The position numbers and the translations under genes are program-made. From CAWCUZ01 sp963798795 (GTDB taxonomy: Bacteria; Acidobacteriota; Vicinamibacteria; Vicinamibacterales; SCN-69-37), in NCBI GenBank assembly GCA_963798795.1, contig CAWCUZ010000002.1, forward strand, positions 1,116,001 through 1,180,000: DNA of 64,000 nucleotides, given 5' to 3'. Below, piece by piece: positions 47,456-55,305 of the stretch (position 1 is the first letter of the stretch; each line of letters opens with the position of its first letter). The notes beneath the pieces are model-generated. The model worked only from the letters and a program-made list of their open reading frames with translations, searched no databases and was not told the DNA's origin.

Positions 47456-48214
47456 TTAGCATTTGCGGGCGAGGATGACCCAGACGTCGGCCCGCGGGTC
47501 CCACGGGCGGCCGCGGTAGTCGCCAAGGACCGCCTCCACGTCGAACCCGGCGCGCGCCACCCGGTCGAGCATGCGCTTCATCGACACCGTCCGGAAGGTC
47601 AGCGAGAACCGCCGGCGACGCGTGCGGCCCCGCTCGCGCGCCGTGAACTGCTCGTCGAAAATCGTCAGGCCCCGCCGCCGGTCCTGCCGGACGGATTCGA
47701 CCAGCGTGAGCCGGGCGCCGCCGAGCCGGCCGCGCAGGCGGACCTGGCGCCGATACTCGGTCCAGCGCGGCAGGTCCGGGACCAGATCGATGGCCAGCCG
47801 TCCGCCGGGGCGCAGCACGCGCGCGGCTTCACGGAGCGTCGCCGAGAGATCGCGATCGGAGAGAAGCGACTGCAGCAGCCCGTACGGCGCCATCACCGCG
47901 GCGAAGCGGCGCGCGGGGAATGGCAGGCGCCGGACGTCGCCCCGGACAAGGGCCGGCCCGACCCGCCGGAGGCGGCGGATGCGGCGCCGGGCGCGCGCGA
48001 GCATGGCCGTGGACCGATCGATGCCGACCAGGCGCCCCGACCGGGACACCGGCACGAGCAGCCGGCCCGTCCCGCACCCCAGCTCGAGCACCGGCCCGCG
48101 CACCCGGCCCACCAGCCGCTGCCAGAATCCCACGTCGCGCCGCCCGAGCGTCCGCGCGTTTTCCCAGTCGTAGAACGGCGCGTAGGCGTCCCAGGACGAT
48201 TCGTCACGTCGCAT
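47456..48214 (-). CDS. SAM-dependent methyltransferase
   Basis: 252 residues: WDAYAPFYDWEN, motif I VLELGCGTGRLLVPVSRSG, LVGIDRSTAMLARARRR, and LRPGGRLAIDLVPDL. Class I Rossmann-type fold. The substrate is unknown. An inverted-repeat element begins 31 bases upstream of its start. Confidence 0.9.
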   Translation of the reverse strand: MRRDESSWDAYAPFYDWENARTLGRRDVGFWQRLVGRVRGPVLELGCGTGRLLVPVSRSGRLVGIDRSTAMLARARRRIRRLRRVGPALVRGDVRRLPFPARRFAAVMAPYGLLQSLLSDRDLSATLREAARVLRPGGRLAIDLVPDLPRWTEYRRQVRLRGRLGGARLTLVESVRQDRRRGLTIFDEQFTARERGRTRRRRFSLTFRTVSMKRMLDRVARAGFDVEAVLGDYRGRPWDPRADVWVILARKC

Positions 48215-48244
48215 TCAAGAGTCACCTGGCGCAGCGCTGAACGC

Positions 48245-48707
48245 GGCCGCGCCGCGGGTCCTGTCCGCGAACAGCCCCATCTCGTGCTCGCCCACAACGC
48301 GCTTGCCACGGAAGTGGCCTGCGCGCGAGACGGGGCGGCCCCGTTCGCGTCCACCCGCAGCGCGTCCGCGTTCTGCGCGGTCGGAACGTCGCCAGGCTCC
48401 GTGCAATGTCCATGCTGCCCGCTCTTTCACTGGAGCCTCGCGTCGGACGTGATCGGGATGGAGACTTCGGTGGTTCTGCATTCGGGTCGGCATTTTGCCT
48501 CGAATCACGCGAACCGGCCACAGCGCTGACACCTAGCCGCGGTCGATCTCGCGGGCAGGTTCCGAGCAACTGACCGCAGGAAATGGACGCGCCGCGGGTG
48601 GACGCGAACGGGGCCGCCCCGTCTCGCGCGCAGCCCACTCCCGTGGCAAACGAACTGAGGGCGAGCACGAGATGGGGCTGTTCGCGGACAGGACCCGCGG
48701 CGCGGCC
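48245..48707. repeat. 463-bp element with 123-bp terminal inverted repeats
   Basis: Arm A (48245-48367) and the reverse complement of arm B (48585-48707) are both 123 bases long and differ at about 8 positions. The first 48 bases, starting GGCCGCGCCGCGGGTCCTG, are identical. The 217-base centre (48368-48584) has no convincing gene. I see no target duplication. It fills the whole space between the methyltransferase and dehydrogenase genes. It may be a miniature transposable element or a large palindromic repeat. Confidence 0.85.
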
Positions 48708-48722
48708 ATATCCTGCGGTTCG

Positions 48723-51188
48723 TCAGTAGGCCGCCAGCTTGCGCGCAGCGTGCTCGATCACCGCCTCGCTCGGCAGGAACGCGTCCTCGAGGGGCGGCGC
48801 GTACGGCACGGGGGTGTCGAGGGCACCGATGATGCGGACGGGCGCGTCGAGCCACTCGAAGGCCTCTTCCTGGATGACGGCCGCGAGCGACTCGCCGACG
48901 CCGCCGGTGCGCGAGTCCTCGTGGACGATCAGGACGCGGCCGGTGCGACGGACGAGCGCGAGCACGCCCTCGCGGTCGAGCGGCACGAGCGAGCGCAGGT
49001 CGAGCACGGCGGCCTCGATGCCGTCGGCCTGAAGGCGCTCGGCCACGCGCAGGGCACTGTGCACGTAGGCGCCATAGGAAATGACCGCCAGGTCGTCGCC
49101 GGCGCGCCGCAGCGCCGCCTTGCCGAGGGGAATCGGCGCGGGGGGCGCCTCGTCGAGCTTCTGCTTGATCCGGGGATCGCGGTAGAGCGTGATGTGCTCG
49201 TAGTAGAGCACCGGGTCGGGGTCGGCCACGGCCGATGCCATCAGCGCGCGCGCGTCGTGCGGCGTGGACGGCACGATCACCTTGATGCCCGGCACGCGAT
49301 AGAACCACGGCTCCGTGTTCTGCGAGTGGTACGGCCCGGCGTGGCGCAGGCCGCCCCACGGCATGCGCACGACCATCGGCACGGCGGCGCCCCAGCGATA
49401 GTGAATCTTGGCCGCGTTGTTGACGAGCTGATTGAAGCCGGTCGCCACGAAGTCGTTGAACTGCATTTCGCCAATCGGCCTCAGGCCGGCCAGCGCGGAC
49501 CCGACGCACGCGCCGAGCACCGCGCCCTCGGCGAGCGGCGAGTTGAGGATGCGATCGCCGAATCGTGCAAGGAGCGGACGAAGCAGCAGGAACGCATTGC
49601 CGTACTGGCCGCCCACGTCCTCGCCGAACACGAACACCCGCGGGTCGGCCGCCAGGGCATCGCCGACGCCCTGCATCACCGCTTCGAGAAACGTCGTCCC
49701 TTTCTTGTCGAACGGCGGCGCGGACTCGACGACGAGCGGCGCGGCGTCGGCGGACTCGTTGCCGCGGCGGTCGAGGATCTCGACGCGCGCGCGCGGAGCC
49801 GTATCGTGCGCGAACACGCCCGACCCGACGCGTTTCGGATCGGGCCAGGGCGCGGCAATCACGGCCTGCGCTTCGGTTTCGACGATGGCCTCCGCGTCGC
49901 GTTTGAGGCGGTCGAGGTCGCCCTCGGCCAGCAGGCCGCTCGCGACCAGCCGCCGCGCGTAGCGCGCGATCGGATCGCGCGCGCGCCAGAACTCGAAGAG
50001 CTCCGAGTTCGCATAGCCCGGCGGCGTGAGCGGTGGGTACTCCCACGAGATCGGCGGCTCCTTGCCGAGGTAGAGCATGTCGTCGTGGTGCGCGTGGCCG
50101 CACATGCGCATCGCGACCAGCTCGATGAGCGCCGGTCCCTCGCCGACCCGCGCACGCTCGGCCGCCCAGGTGAATGCCGCCGCCACGGCGTCGGCATCGG
50201 TGCCGTCGATCGTGATGCCGGGGATGCCGTATCCAGCCGCCTTGTCGGCGAACACCCGCACGGCCGACTGGTCGGCCACCGGCGTCGACAGCGCCGTCTG
50301 GTTGTTCTGCAGACAGAAGATGACGGGCAGCCGACGGGCGGCGCACAGATTGAGTGCCTCGTGCCACTCGCCCAAAGACGACCCGCCTTCGCCGATGAAC
50401 GACACGCCCACGCGCGCGGCGCCGGTCTGCGCGAACGCCAGTCCCATGCCCGCGACGGTGAGGCTGCTGATCGAAAGCGGCGCAGAGGCCGGCAGGATGC
50501 CCCAGTCGAAATCGCCGATGTGCAGGTCGCGCCCGTCCATGGGCGGACCGGCCTTTCCCATCTGCGCGTTCAGCACCATCCGCACGGTGGCTGGCTCGGG
50601 CCGCATCGCCAGCGCGGCGCCGACATCGCGGATGATCGGCGCCACGACGTCGCCCTGCCACGTACCGTCGGCGGCGCGCCACTGCGCCCCCCGGCGCAGG
50701 CGGATGGCCGCCGCGTAGATGGCTTCCTGGCCGAGCGAACGAAAGCCCTTGCCCTGGAAGGCGGCGCGACCGTAGCGGACTTCTCCGCCGGTGAAGAACG
50801 ATTTGAGGCGATTGTCGACCGCGCGGGTGAGCAGCATGCCGCGCAGGATCTCGAGCCGCTCGTCTGGGGTCAGGCTGAGCGCGGTCGCCTCGCGACGCAG
50901 GAAGCCGTCGCACGCGACCGCCAGATCCGCCACGCCGCGTTCGAGACGTTGCCGGACCGAGACGCCGGGCGTCGTCTCGCGGTCCTGGTCGAGCGTCGGC
51001 CAGGCGGAGCTGTCACGGAGGGCGTTCGCCAGCGGATCGCGAAGCGCGTCGAGTGCGTCCGCCGTGTCGGCCGGCTCGCGAACCGTCGCGTCGAACGCCG
51101 CCGCGGCCACCGGGAGCGCAAACGGCATCTGTTCGGCCACGAAAGCCAGGAATCGATCGCGCAGCGAGCCCGATCCGCCGGTGGACAT
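48723..51188 (-). CDS. 2-oxoacid dehydrogenase E1, alpha and beta fused
   Basis: 821 residues from ATG 51188 (a longer frame would translate the upstream repeat). The first half is E1-alpha: thiamine-binding SFIGEGGSSLGEWHEALNLCAARR with NN about 28 residues later (FCLQNNQTALSTP), and MRMCGHAHHDDMLYLG. After about residue 470 comes E1-beta: TFLEAVMQGVGDALAADPRVFVFGEDVGGQYGN, SPLAEGAVLGACVGSALAGLRPIGEMQF and LRHAGPYHSQNTEPWFYRVPGIKVI. Closest in kind to branched-chain or acetoin-type E1. No E2 or E3 gene is nearby. Confidence 0.9.
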   Translation of the reverse strand: MSTGGSGSLRDRFLAFVAEQMPFALPVAAAAFDATVREPADTADALDALRDPLANALRDSSAWPTLDQDRETTPGVSVRQRLERGVADLAVACDGFLRREATALSLTPDERLEILRGMLLTRAVDNRLKSFFTGGEVRYGRAAFQGKGFRSLGQEAIYAAAIRLRRGAQWRAADGTWQGDVVAPIIRDVGAALAMRPEPATVRMVLNAQMGKAGPPMDGRDLHIGDFDWGILPASAPLSISSLTVAGMGLAFAQTGAARVGVSFIGEGGSSLGEWHEALNLCAARRLPVIFCLQNNQTALSTPVADQSAVRVFADKAAGYGIPGITIDGTDADAVAAAFTWAAERARVGEGPALIELVAMRMCGHAHHDDMLYLGKEPPISWEYPPLTPPGYANSELFEFWRARDPIARYARRLVASGLLAEGDLDRLKRDAEAIVETEAQAVIAAPWPDPKRVGSGVFAHDTAPRARVEILDRRGNESADAAPLVVESAPPFDKKGTTFLEAVMQGVGDALAADPRVFVFGEDVGGQYGNAFLLLRPLLARFGDRILNSPLAEGAVLGACVGSALAGLRPIGEMQFNDFVATGFNQLVNNAAKIHYRWGAAVPMVVRMPWGGLRHAGPYHSQNTEPWFYRVPGIKVIVPSTPHDARALMASAVADPDPVLYYEHITLYRDPRIKQKLDEAPPAPIPLGKAALRRAGDDLAVISYGAYVHSALRVAERLQADGIEAAVLDLRSLVPLDREGVLALVRRTGRVLIVHEDSRTGGVGESLAAVIQEEAFEWLDAPVRIIGALDTPVPYAPPLEDAFLPSEAVIEHAARKLAAY

Positions 51189-51228
51189 CCGGGCAATGCT
51201 ATCGCAGGCGAGACCGCAGGACCCGAGC

Positions 51229-51270
51229 GCGCTGCGGGTCCTGTCCACGAACAGCCCCATCTCGTGCGCG
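51229..51270 (+). repeat. Third copy of the GGGTCCTGTCC repeat core
   Basis: GCGGGTCCTGTCCACGAACAG and on to CCCCATCTCGTGC match arm A of the 48245 element with one change; downstream the similarity fades. It lies upstream of both the dehydrogenase gene (-) and the MscS gene (+), showing that the motif is dispersed. Confidence 0.8.
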
Positions 51271-51338
51271 CGCGACCGACCCGAACGGGGCCGGACGGGC
51301 GGTATGATCGGCAGGTTTCAGCCCGGCGCGACTGACGG

Positions 51339-52292
51339 ATGCTCAACACCCTTCTTCAGCTCTGGACGTCGGTGACCGGCGTGCTCGGCACCCGGCTCTT
51401 CTCTGTCGGCGACACCGCGGTGACCATCGGCGGCGTCGTCCGCGTGCTCGTGACGCTCGGCGTCGCGGCCCTGCTGTCGCGGGCCCTGCGCGCCGCACTC
51501 ACCCGGGTCGCCCGTCACTGGCCCGACGCCCACCTGTCGGCGCTCTACACGCTGAGCCGGGTCATCCACTACAGCATTTTGGCCGTCGGCGCCATCGTGG
51601 GTCTGTCGACGATCGGTGTCGACTTCACGAACCTGGCGGTCCTGCTCGGCGCCCTGGGCATCGGCATCGGTTTCGGCTTGCAGGACGTCGTGGCCAATTT
51701 CCTCGCCGGCCTGCTGATTCTGTTCGAACGGCACGTCCGGGTCGGAGACTTCATCGAGCTCGAATCGGGCGTGTCGGGCGAGGTGCGGGAGATCCGGATG
51801 CGGGCCACGCGCCTGACGACGCCCGACAACGTCGACATCCTGGTTCCGAACTCGGCGTTCATCAAGGACCGCGTCGTCAACTGGACCCTCGACGAAGCCG
51901 ACCGGCGCATCCACGTTCCGTTCGGCGTGGCGTACGGCAGCGACAAGGTCCAGGTACGGGCGGCGGGGCTCGAAGCGGCCGATCGTGTCGTGTACACGCT
52001 GAAAGGCGTGCCGGGGCGCGCGCCCCAGGTCTGGCTCGTGGGATTCGGCGATTCGAGTCTCGACTTCCAGTTGATCGTCTGGGTCACGGTGGACGGCGTC
52101 AAGCGGCCCGCCGCCGCGCAGGCGGCCTACCTGTGGGAGATCCACACCGCGCTGGCGACCCGCGGCATCGAGATTCCCTTTCCGCAGCGGGATCTGCACC
52201 TGCGCAGCCTCTTCGGCCTCGAGGGCACGGCAGCCCGCCGACTCGTGGAGGACCGCGGCACTCCACCGCCGCGACCATCGACGTCGCCCTGA
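51339..52292 (+). CDS. Small-conductance mechanosensitive channel (MscS family)
   Basis: 317 residues. Three membrane helices; the third is the MscS pore helix VLLGALGIGIGFGLQDVVANFLAGLLILFER, followed by the beta domain VRVGDFIELESGVSGEVREIRMRATRLTTPDNVDILVPNSAF. It releases osmolytes on hypo-osmotic shock. It converges with the ADOP gene at 52381. Confidence 0.93.
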   Translation: MLNTLLQLWTSVTGVLGTRLFSVGDTAVTIGGVVRVLVTLGVAALLSRALRAALTRVARHWPDAHLSALYTLSRVIHYSILAVGAIVGLSTIGVDFTNLAVLLGALGIGIGFGLQDVVANFLAGLLILFERHVRVGDFIELESGVSGEVREIRMRATRLTTPDNVDILVPNSAFIKDRVVNWTLDEADRRIHVPFGVAYGSDKVQVRAAGLEAADRVVYTLKGVPGRAPQVWLVGFGDSSLDFQLIVWVTVDGVKRPAAAQAAYLWEIHTALATRGIEIPFPQRDLHLRSLFGLEGTAARRLVEDRGTPPPRPSTSP

Positions 52293-52380
52293 CCGGGCGC
52301 GCCTTCAGTCGTGGTCCCGTTCGGACGATGATCGTGGACGCCCGGGCGACGCTTCGTCATGTCGGCGGCTTCGGGTCTTT

Positions 52381-54885
52381 TCACACCTGCCTCAGGACAT
52401 CCGCCGGCAAGACGCGAGTGGCAACGCGGGCCGGCATCACGGCGGCGGCCCAACCGATCGCCAGCAAGCCAGCGGTCACGCCCAGGATTGTCTGAACATC
52501 TGCCGGATGGACGTGAAAGAGCTGGTGCGAGATGAACCGCCCGCACAGAACACCCAGAGATGTACCAAAGACGATGCCGAGGCCTGCGGTGGCGAGGGCG
52601 CGCCGGACGACAGTCCGGCGAACGCGATTGGCATCAGCACCAAGTGCGATCCGAATGGCGATCTCGCGCGTTCGCAGCCGCACACAGTCAGTGAGTGCTC
52701 CCATCAGACCTATCGCCGCAATCGGTACGCAACAGGCCAGCACCAGAATCAGAAGAACCGATTGGCCTCGGCATGGCAGGAGCACCGGGTCCAGGCTGTC
52801 CTTCAAGAGGGCGAACTGGCGTCCCCGTAGCGGGCCCCAGATGCTGGTCAATGCCGCGCGGATTGACGGCAGTACATCGGGGACCGGTCCCGTAGTGCGA
52901 ATTAGTACCGCACCGGCACCGATTGCCTCGGGATCCGGCATGAACAACTGCGGCTCGGCAGGAACATCAAGACGTGTGTCGACGAAATTGGCAAGGACGC
53001 CAATCACTTCCCCGTCACCGTTGACCGTTTCAATTCGCCGGCCGATCGGGGATGGTCCAACCGATTGCCCCATCACGGAAAATGATGGCGCCAGGACGCC
53101 AGCCAGAGCCTCGTTGACGACGATCACGTCCTTCCTTCCTGCGTACGCCCGATCGTCCAGGCCGCGGCCGGCGATCAACCTGGCTCCAATGGCATCGATG
53201 AAATCGGATCCCACGCCATTGTCGCTGGCGCGCGGTTCGCCGTACATCGGCAGCCCGTCGAGCGGCTTGATGGCGGTCAGCCCCTGCTGATTCGCGATCC
53301 CGAGAGGCCCGGAAAACACGTTCGCCGATCCGACAACGCCTGGAACCAGTCTGACCCGGTCGACCGACTGGCGCACTTGCTCCTTCAGCGCCAGGAAGTC
53401 GGCCCAGTCGAGCGGCACGCGACCATCGGACATCGTCCTGGGAAACGTGAACACGACGACATGCTCCGCGTCGAAACCGAAGTCGAATGAGGCGGCCTCG
53501 GCGAAGCTGCGCGCTGCCAGTCCCGCCAGATAGAGGAGCAATGCGGCCAGGGTCATCTGCGTGACCAGGAGAGTCTGGCGGAGTCGCCCCACACGTCCAT
53601 GGCGCTCGGCGTACCGCCCATTGAGCACATCGAGCGGCGCGACTCGGCGGTTCGCCGCGAGCGGCACGACCGTCAGCAGCAGAAATCCGGCGAGCGAGAC
53701 CGCACAGCCGAACACGAACGTTCGGAGGTCCCGCTGGAGATACTGGCCTCGGCTCATCTCCGGCGGAAGCCAGCGCACGACAAACTGAGTCAGCGGGGAA
53801 ACCGCGAGGCACGCGAGCCCGAATGCTGCGCCAGCGACGGCGGCGCTGCGGAGCAGAACCCTCCGAACGATGTCGAGGTGGCTTGCACCGAGTGCGAGCC
53901 GAATTCCGACCTCGCGCAGGTTGTCCAAGCGTCTGGAGAAGACGAAGGCCGCGAGCTGAACCCAGGTGATCAGCAGCAACATCCCGCCCGCGCCGAACAG
54001 CAGCGGCAGCGATCCCGTGCGGCCAGGCTGGGCCACGTCACGCACCGACCGGACGCGCAGCTCGGGGACCTGCGCGGCCAGTTGTTTCGACGTCGCGGCA
54101 GGCGCGAGCCGTACGTAGGTCGGCGGCCAATCGCGCTTCGACGTGGCGGCGACCCAGACGTTGGTCTCGTCCGGACACTTGACGTCTGGGGGCATCACAC
54201 CGACGATACGCACGCGCCGTTCGGCGAAGTCACGGACGCCAAGCACCTTCGGGTCTGCCCCGAACTTCGTCCGCCACAGGTGATATCCGATGACAATCGG
54301 CAACGGCAGGGGCGATTCACGGGACGCCGAAGCGGGACTGCGTTCGTCTTCGCGAGTGAAACTGCCGCCGAGCAGGGGCTTCAGTCCGAGCATCGGAAAG
54401 AAGTGCGAATCGACGCCTTGCGCGCTCAGGTGCAGCTCGCGCGCAACATCGGGTGCAAAGAACACGTCCGGATCCGCCTGTGCCGCGTCGACGACCAGCG
54501 GCGATTCCAGCACGCGGGCACGCAAGTCCCGGCGCCTTTCGGCAAACGCCGGCAGAACAGCGGCAAGCGGGACGTGACCATCCACGGGCCGCCAGTCGAC
54601 CATCGCGAGCCGATCCGGCTCGGCAAAAGGCAACGGCCGGAGGAGCAAACCGTCCAAGACCGAAAACAACGCGGTTATCACGCTCACGGCGAGCGCGATT
54701 GTCACAATCATCAAGACGGTAGCGCTACGTCGGCTGGCGATCGAACGGCCTAGTCGGCCGGCTGGCGCTTCGACCAGTGGCGCGATGCCGCGTGGGCGGT
54801 GTTTCTGCGGCGTGCCGAGCTGCTTCGCCTCCGGTTTCGGGGCGCGTCGTCCCCACGCACCTACCTGGGCGCCGTCTTCGCCCAT
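52381..54885 (-). CDS. ADOP-type (MacB/FtsX-like) permease 1
   Basis: 834 residues with the double MacB_PCD/FtsX arrangement: TM1 VLMIVTIALAVSVITALFSVLDGLLLRPLPF, periplasmic part, FtsX block NLREVGIRLALGASHLDIVRRVLLR, a second periplasmic part, and FtsX block RLRTREIAIRIALGADANRVRRTVV. The first 43 residues (to APAG) are antisense to the 425-bp repeat at 54756, so the true start may be later (Met59, 54711) or the gene lost its native 5' end there. Such orphan permeases have no ATPase gene beside them; the export substrate is unknown. Confidence 0.85.
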   Translation of the reverse strand: MGEDGAQVGAWGRRAPKPEAKQLGTPQKHRPRGIAPLVEAPAGRLGRSIASRRSATVLMIVTIALAVSVITALFSVLDGLLLRPLPFAEPDRLAMVDWRPVDGHVPLAAVLPAFAERRRDLRARVLESPLVVDAAQADPDVFFAPDVARELHLSAQGVDSHFFPMLGLKPLLGGSFTREDERSPASASRESPLPLPIVIGYHLWRTKFGADPKVLGVRDFAERRVRIVGVMPPDVKCPDETNVWVAATSKRDWPPTYVRLAPAATSKQLAAQVPELRVRSVRDVAQPGRTGSLPLLFGAGGMLLLITWVQLAAFVFSRRLDNLREVGIRLALGASHLDIVRRVLLRSAAVAGAAFGLACLAVSPLTQFVVRWLPPEMSRGQYLQRDLRTFVFGCAVSLAGFLLLTVVPLAANRRVAPLDVLNGRYAERHGRVGRLRQTLLVTQMTLAALLLYLAGLAARSFAEAASFDFGFDAEHVVVFTFPRTMSDGRVPLDWADFLALKEQVRQSVDRVRLVPGVVGSANVFSGPLGIANQQGLTAIKPLDGLPMYGEPRASDNGVGSDFIDAIGARLIAGRGLDDRAYAGRKDVIVVNEALAGVLAPSFSVMGQSVGPSPIGRRIETVNGDGEVIGVLANFVDTRLDVPAEPQLFMPDPEAIGAGAVLIRTTGPVPDVLPSIRAALTSIWGPLRGRQFALLKDSLDPVLLPCRGQSVLLILVLACCVPIAAIGLMGALTDCVRLRTREIAIRIALGADANRVRRTVVRRALATAGLGIVFGTSLGVLCGRFISHQLFHVHPADVQTILGVTAGLLAIGWAAAVMPARVATRVLPADVLRQV

Positions 54886-55180
54886 GAATGCCTCACGTGG
54901 ATGAAGCGGGATCTGCCGCGACTCGAGCGGAGCGTGCGCGGCCTCGACGATCTTGCGGGTTCACGCGTGCTGAGCAGCGTGGCGAAGCTACGGGCGCTGA
55001 TGCAAATCCCGCCCGCCACGACGATGCGGCTGAGATGAGGCCGGGAGACGATAGACCTGTGTGCGTCCGGCGGGCTGCGCGGCCACCAGGTTGTCGCGTT
55101 CGAGTGAGGCCAGAGCCTTCTGTGCGGTTGACAGGGACACGCCCACCACGCGCGCCAGCTCGCGCGCGTAGCTCGATCCG
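54756..55180. repeat. 425-bp direct repeat, copy 1
   Basis: More than 90% identical to 62282-62709 in the same orientation, beginning GGCCGGCTGGCGCTTCGAC and ending GTAGCTCGATCCG. It holds a forward sigma-like fragment and a reverse winged-helix fragment. The outer flanks differ between the copies. It forms the 5' end of ADOP 1 and the 3' side of ADOP 2. Confidence 0.92.
54757..55038 (+). pseudogene. ECF-sigma-like fragment, copy 1
   Basis: Encodes GWRFDQWRDAAWAVFLRRAELLRLRFRGASS, then RTYLGAVFAHECLTWMKRDLPRLERS and a tail to TGA 55038. RDAAWAVFLRR...FRGxxSxRTYLGAxFAHECL resembles sigma-70 region 2 of ECF factors. It has no start and no region 4, so it is a remnant. The family call is tentative. 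Confidence 0.4.
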
Positions 55181-55305
55181 AAGCGGCGAACACGCCGCGC
55201 AGACGCTCGCGCACGACATCCAGCGAGACACCTGGCGATCGGTTCGCGTACAGGTGTCCCAGGACGGCGGGGATCGCGAATCGCAAACTCGAACGGCACG
55301 TTCAC
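54988..55305 (-). pseudogene. Winged-helix regulator fragment, copy 1
   Basis: From GTG 55305, directly after the ADOP 2 stop, 105 residues; the part SYARELARVVGVSLSTAQKALASLERDNLV is a clear winged helix, followed by AAQPAGRTQVYRL. Copy 2 has a different sequence before SSYAREL, so the N-terminus here is probably a fusion made at the repeat border (55180). Confidence 0.55.

Noticed and set aside
48368..48584. A gene in the centre of the inverted-repeat element
   Set aside because: No frame with a start, ribosome site or recognisable sequence.
48672..51335. An 887-codon plus-strand frame opposite the E1 dehydrogenase
   Set aside because: No recognisable motif, while the minus strand carries complete thiamine-enzyme signatures.
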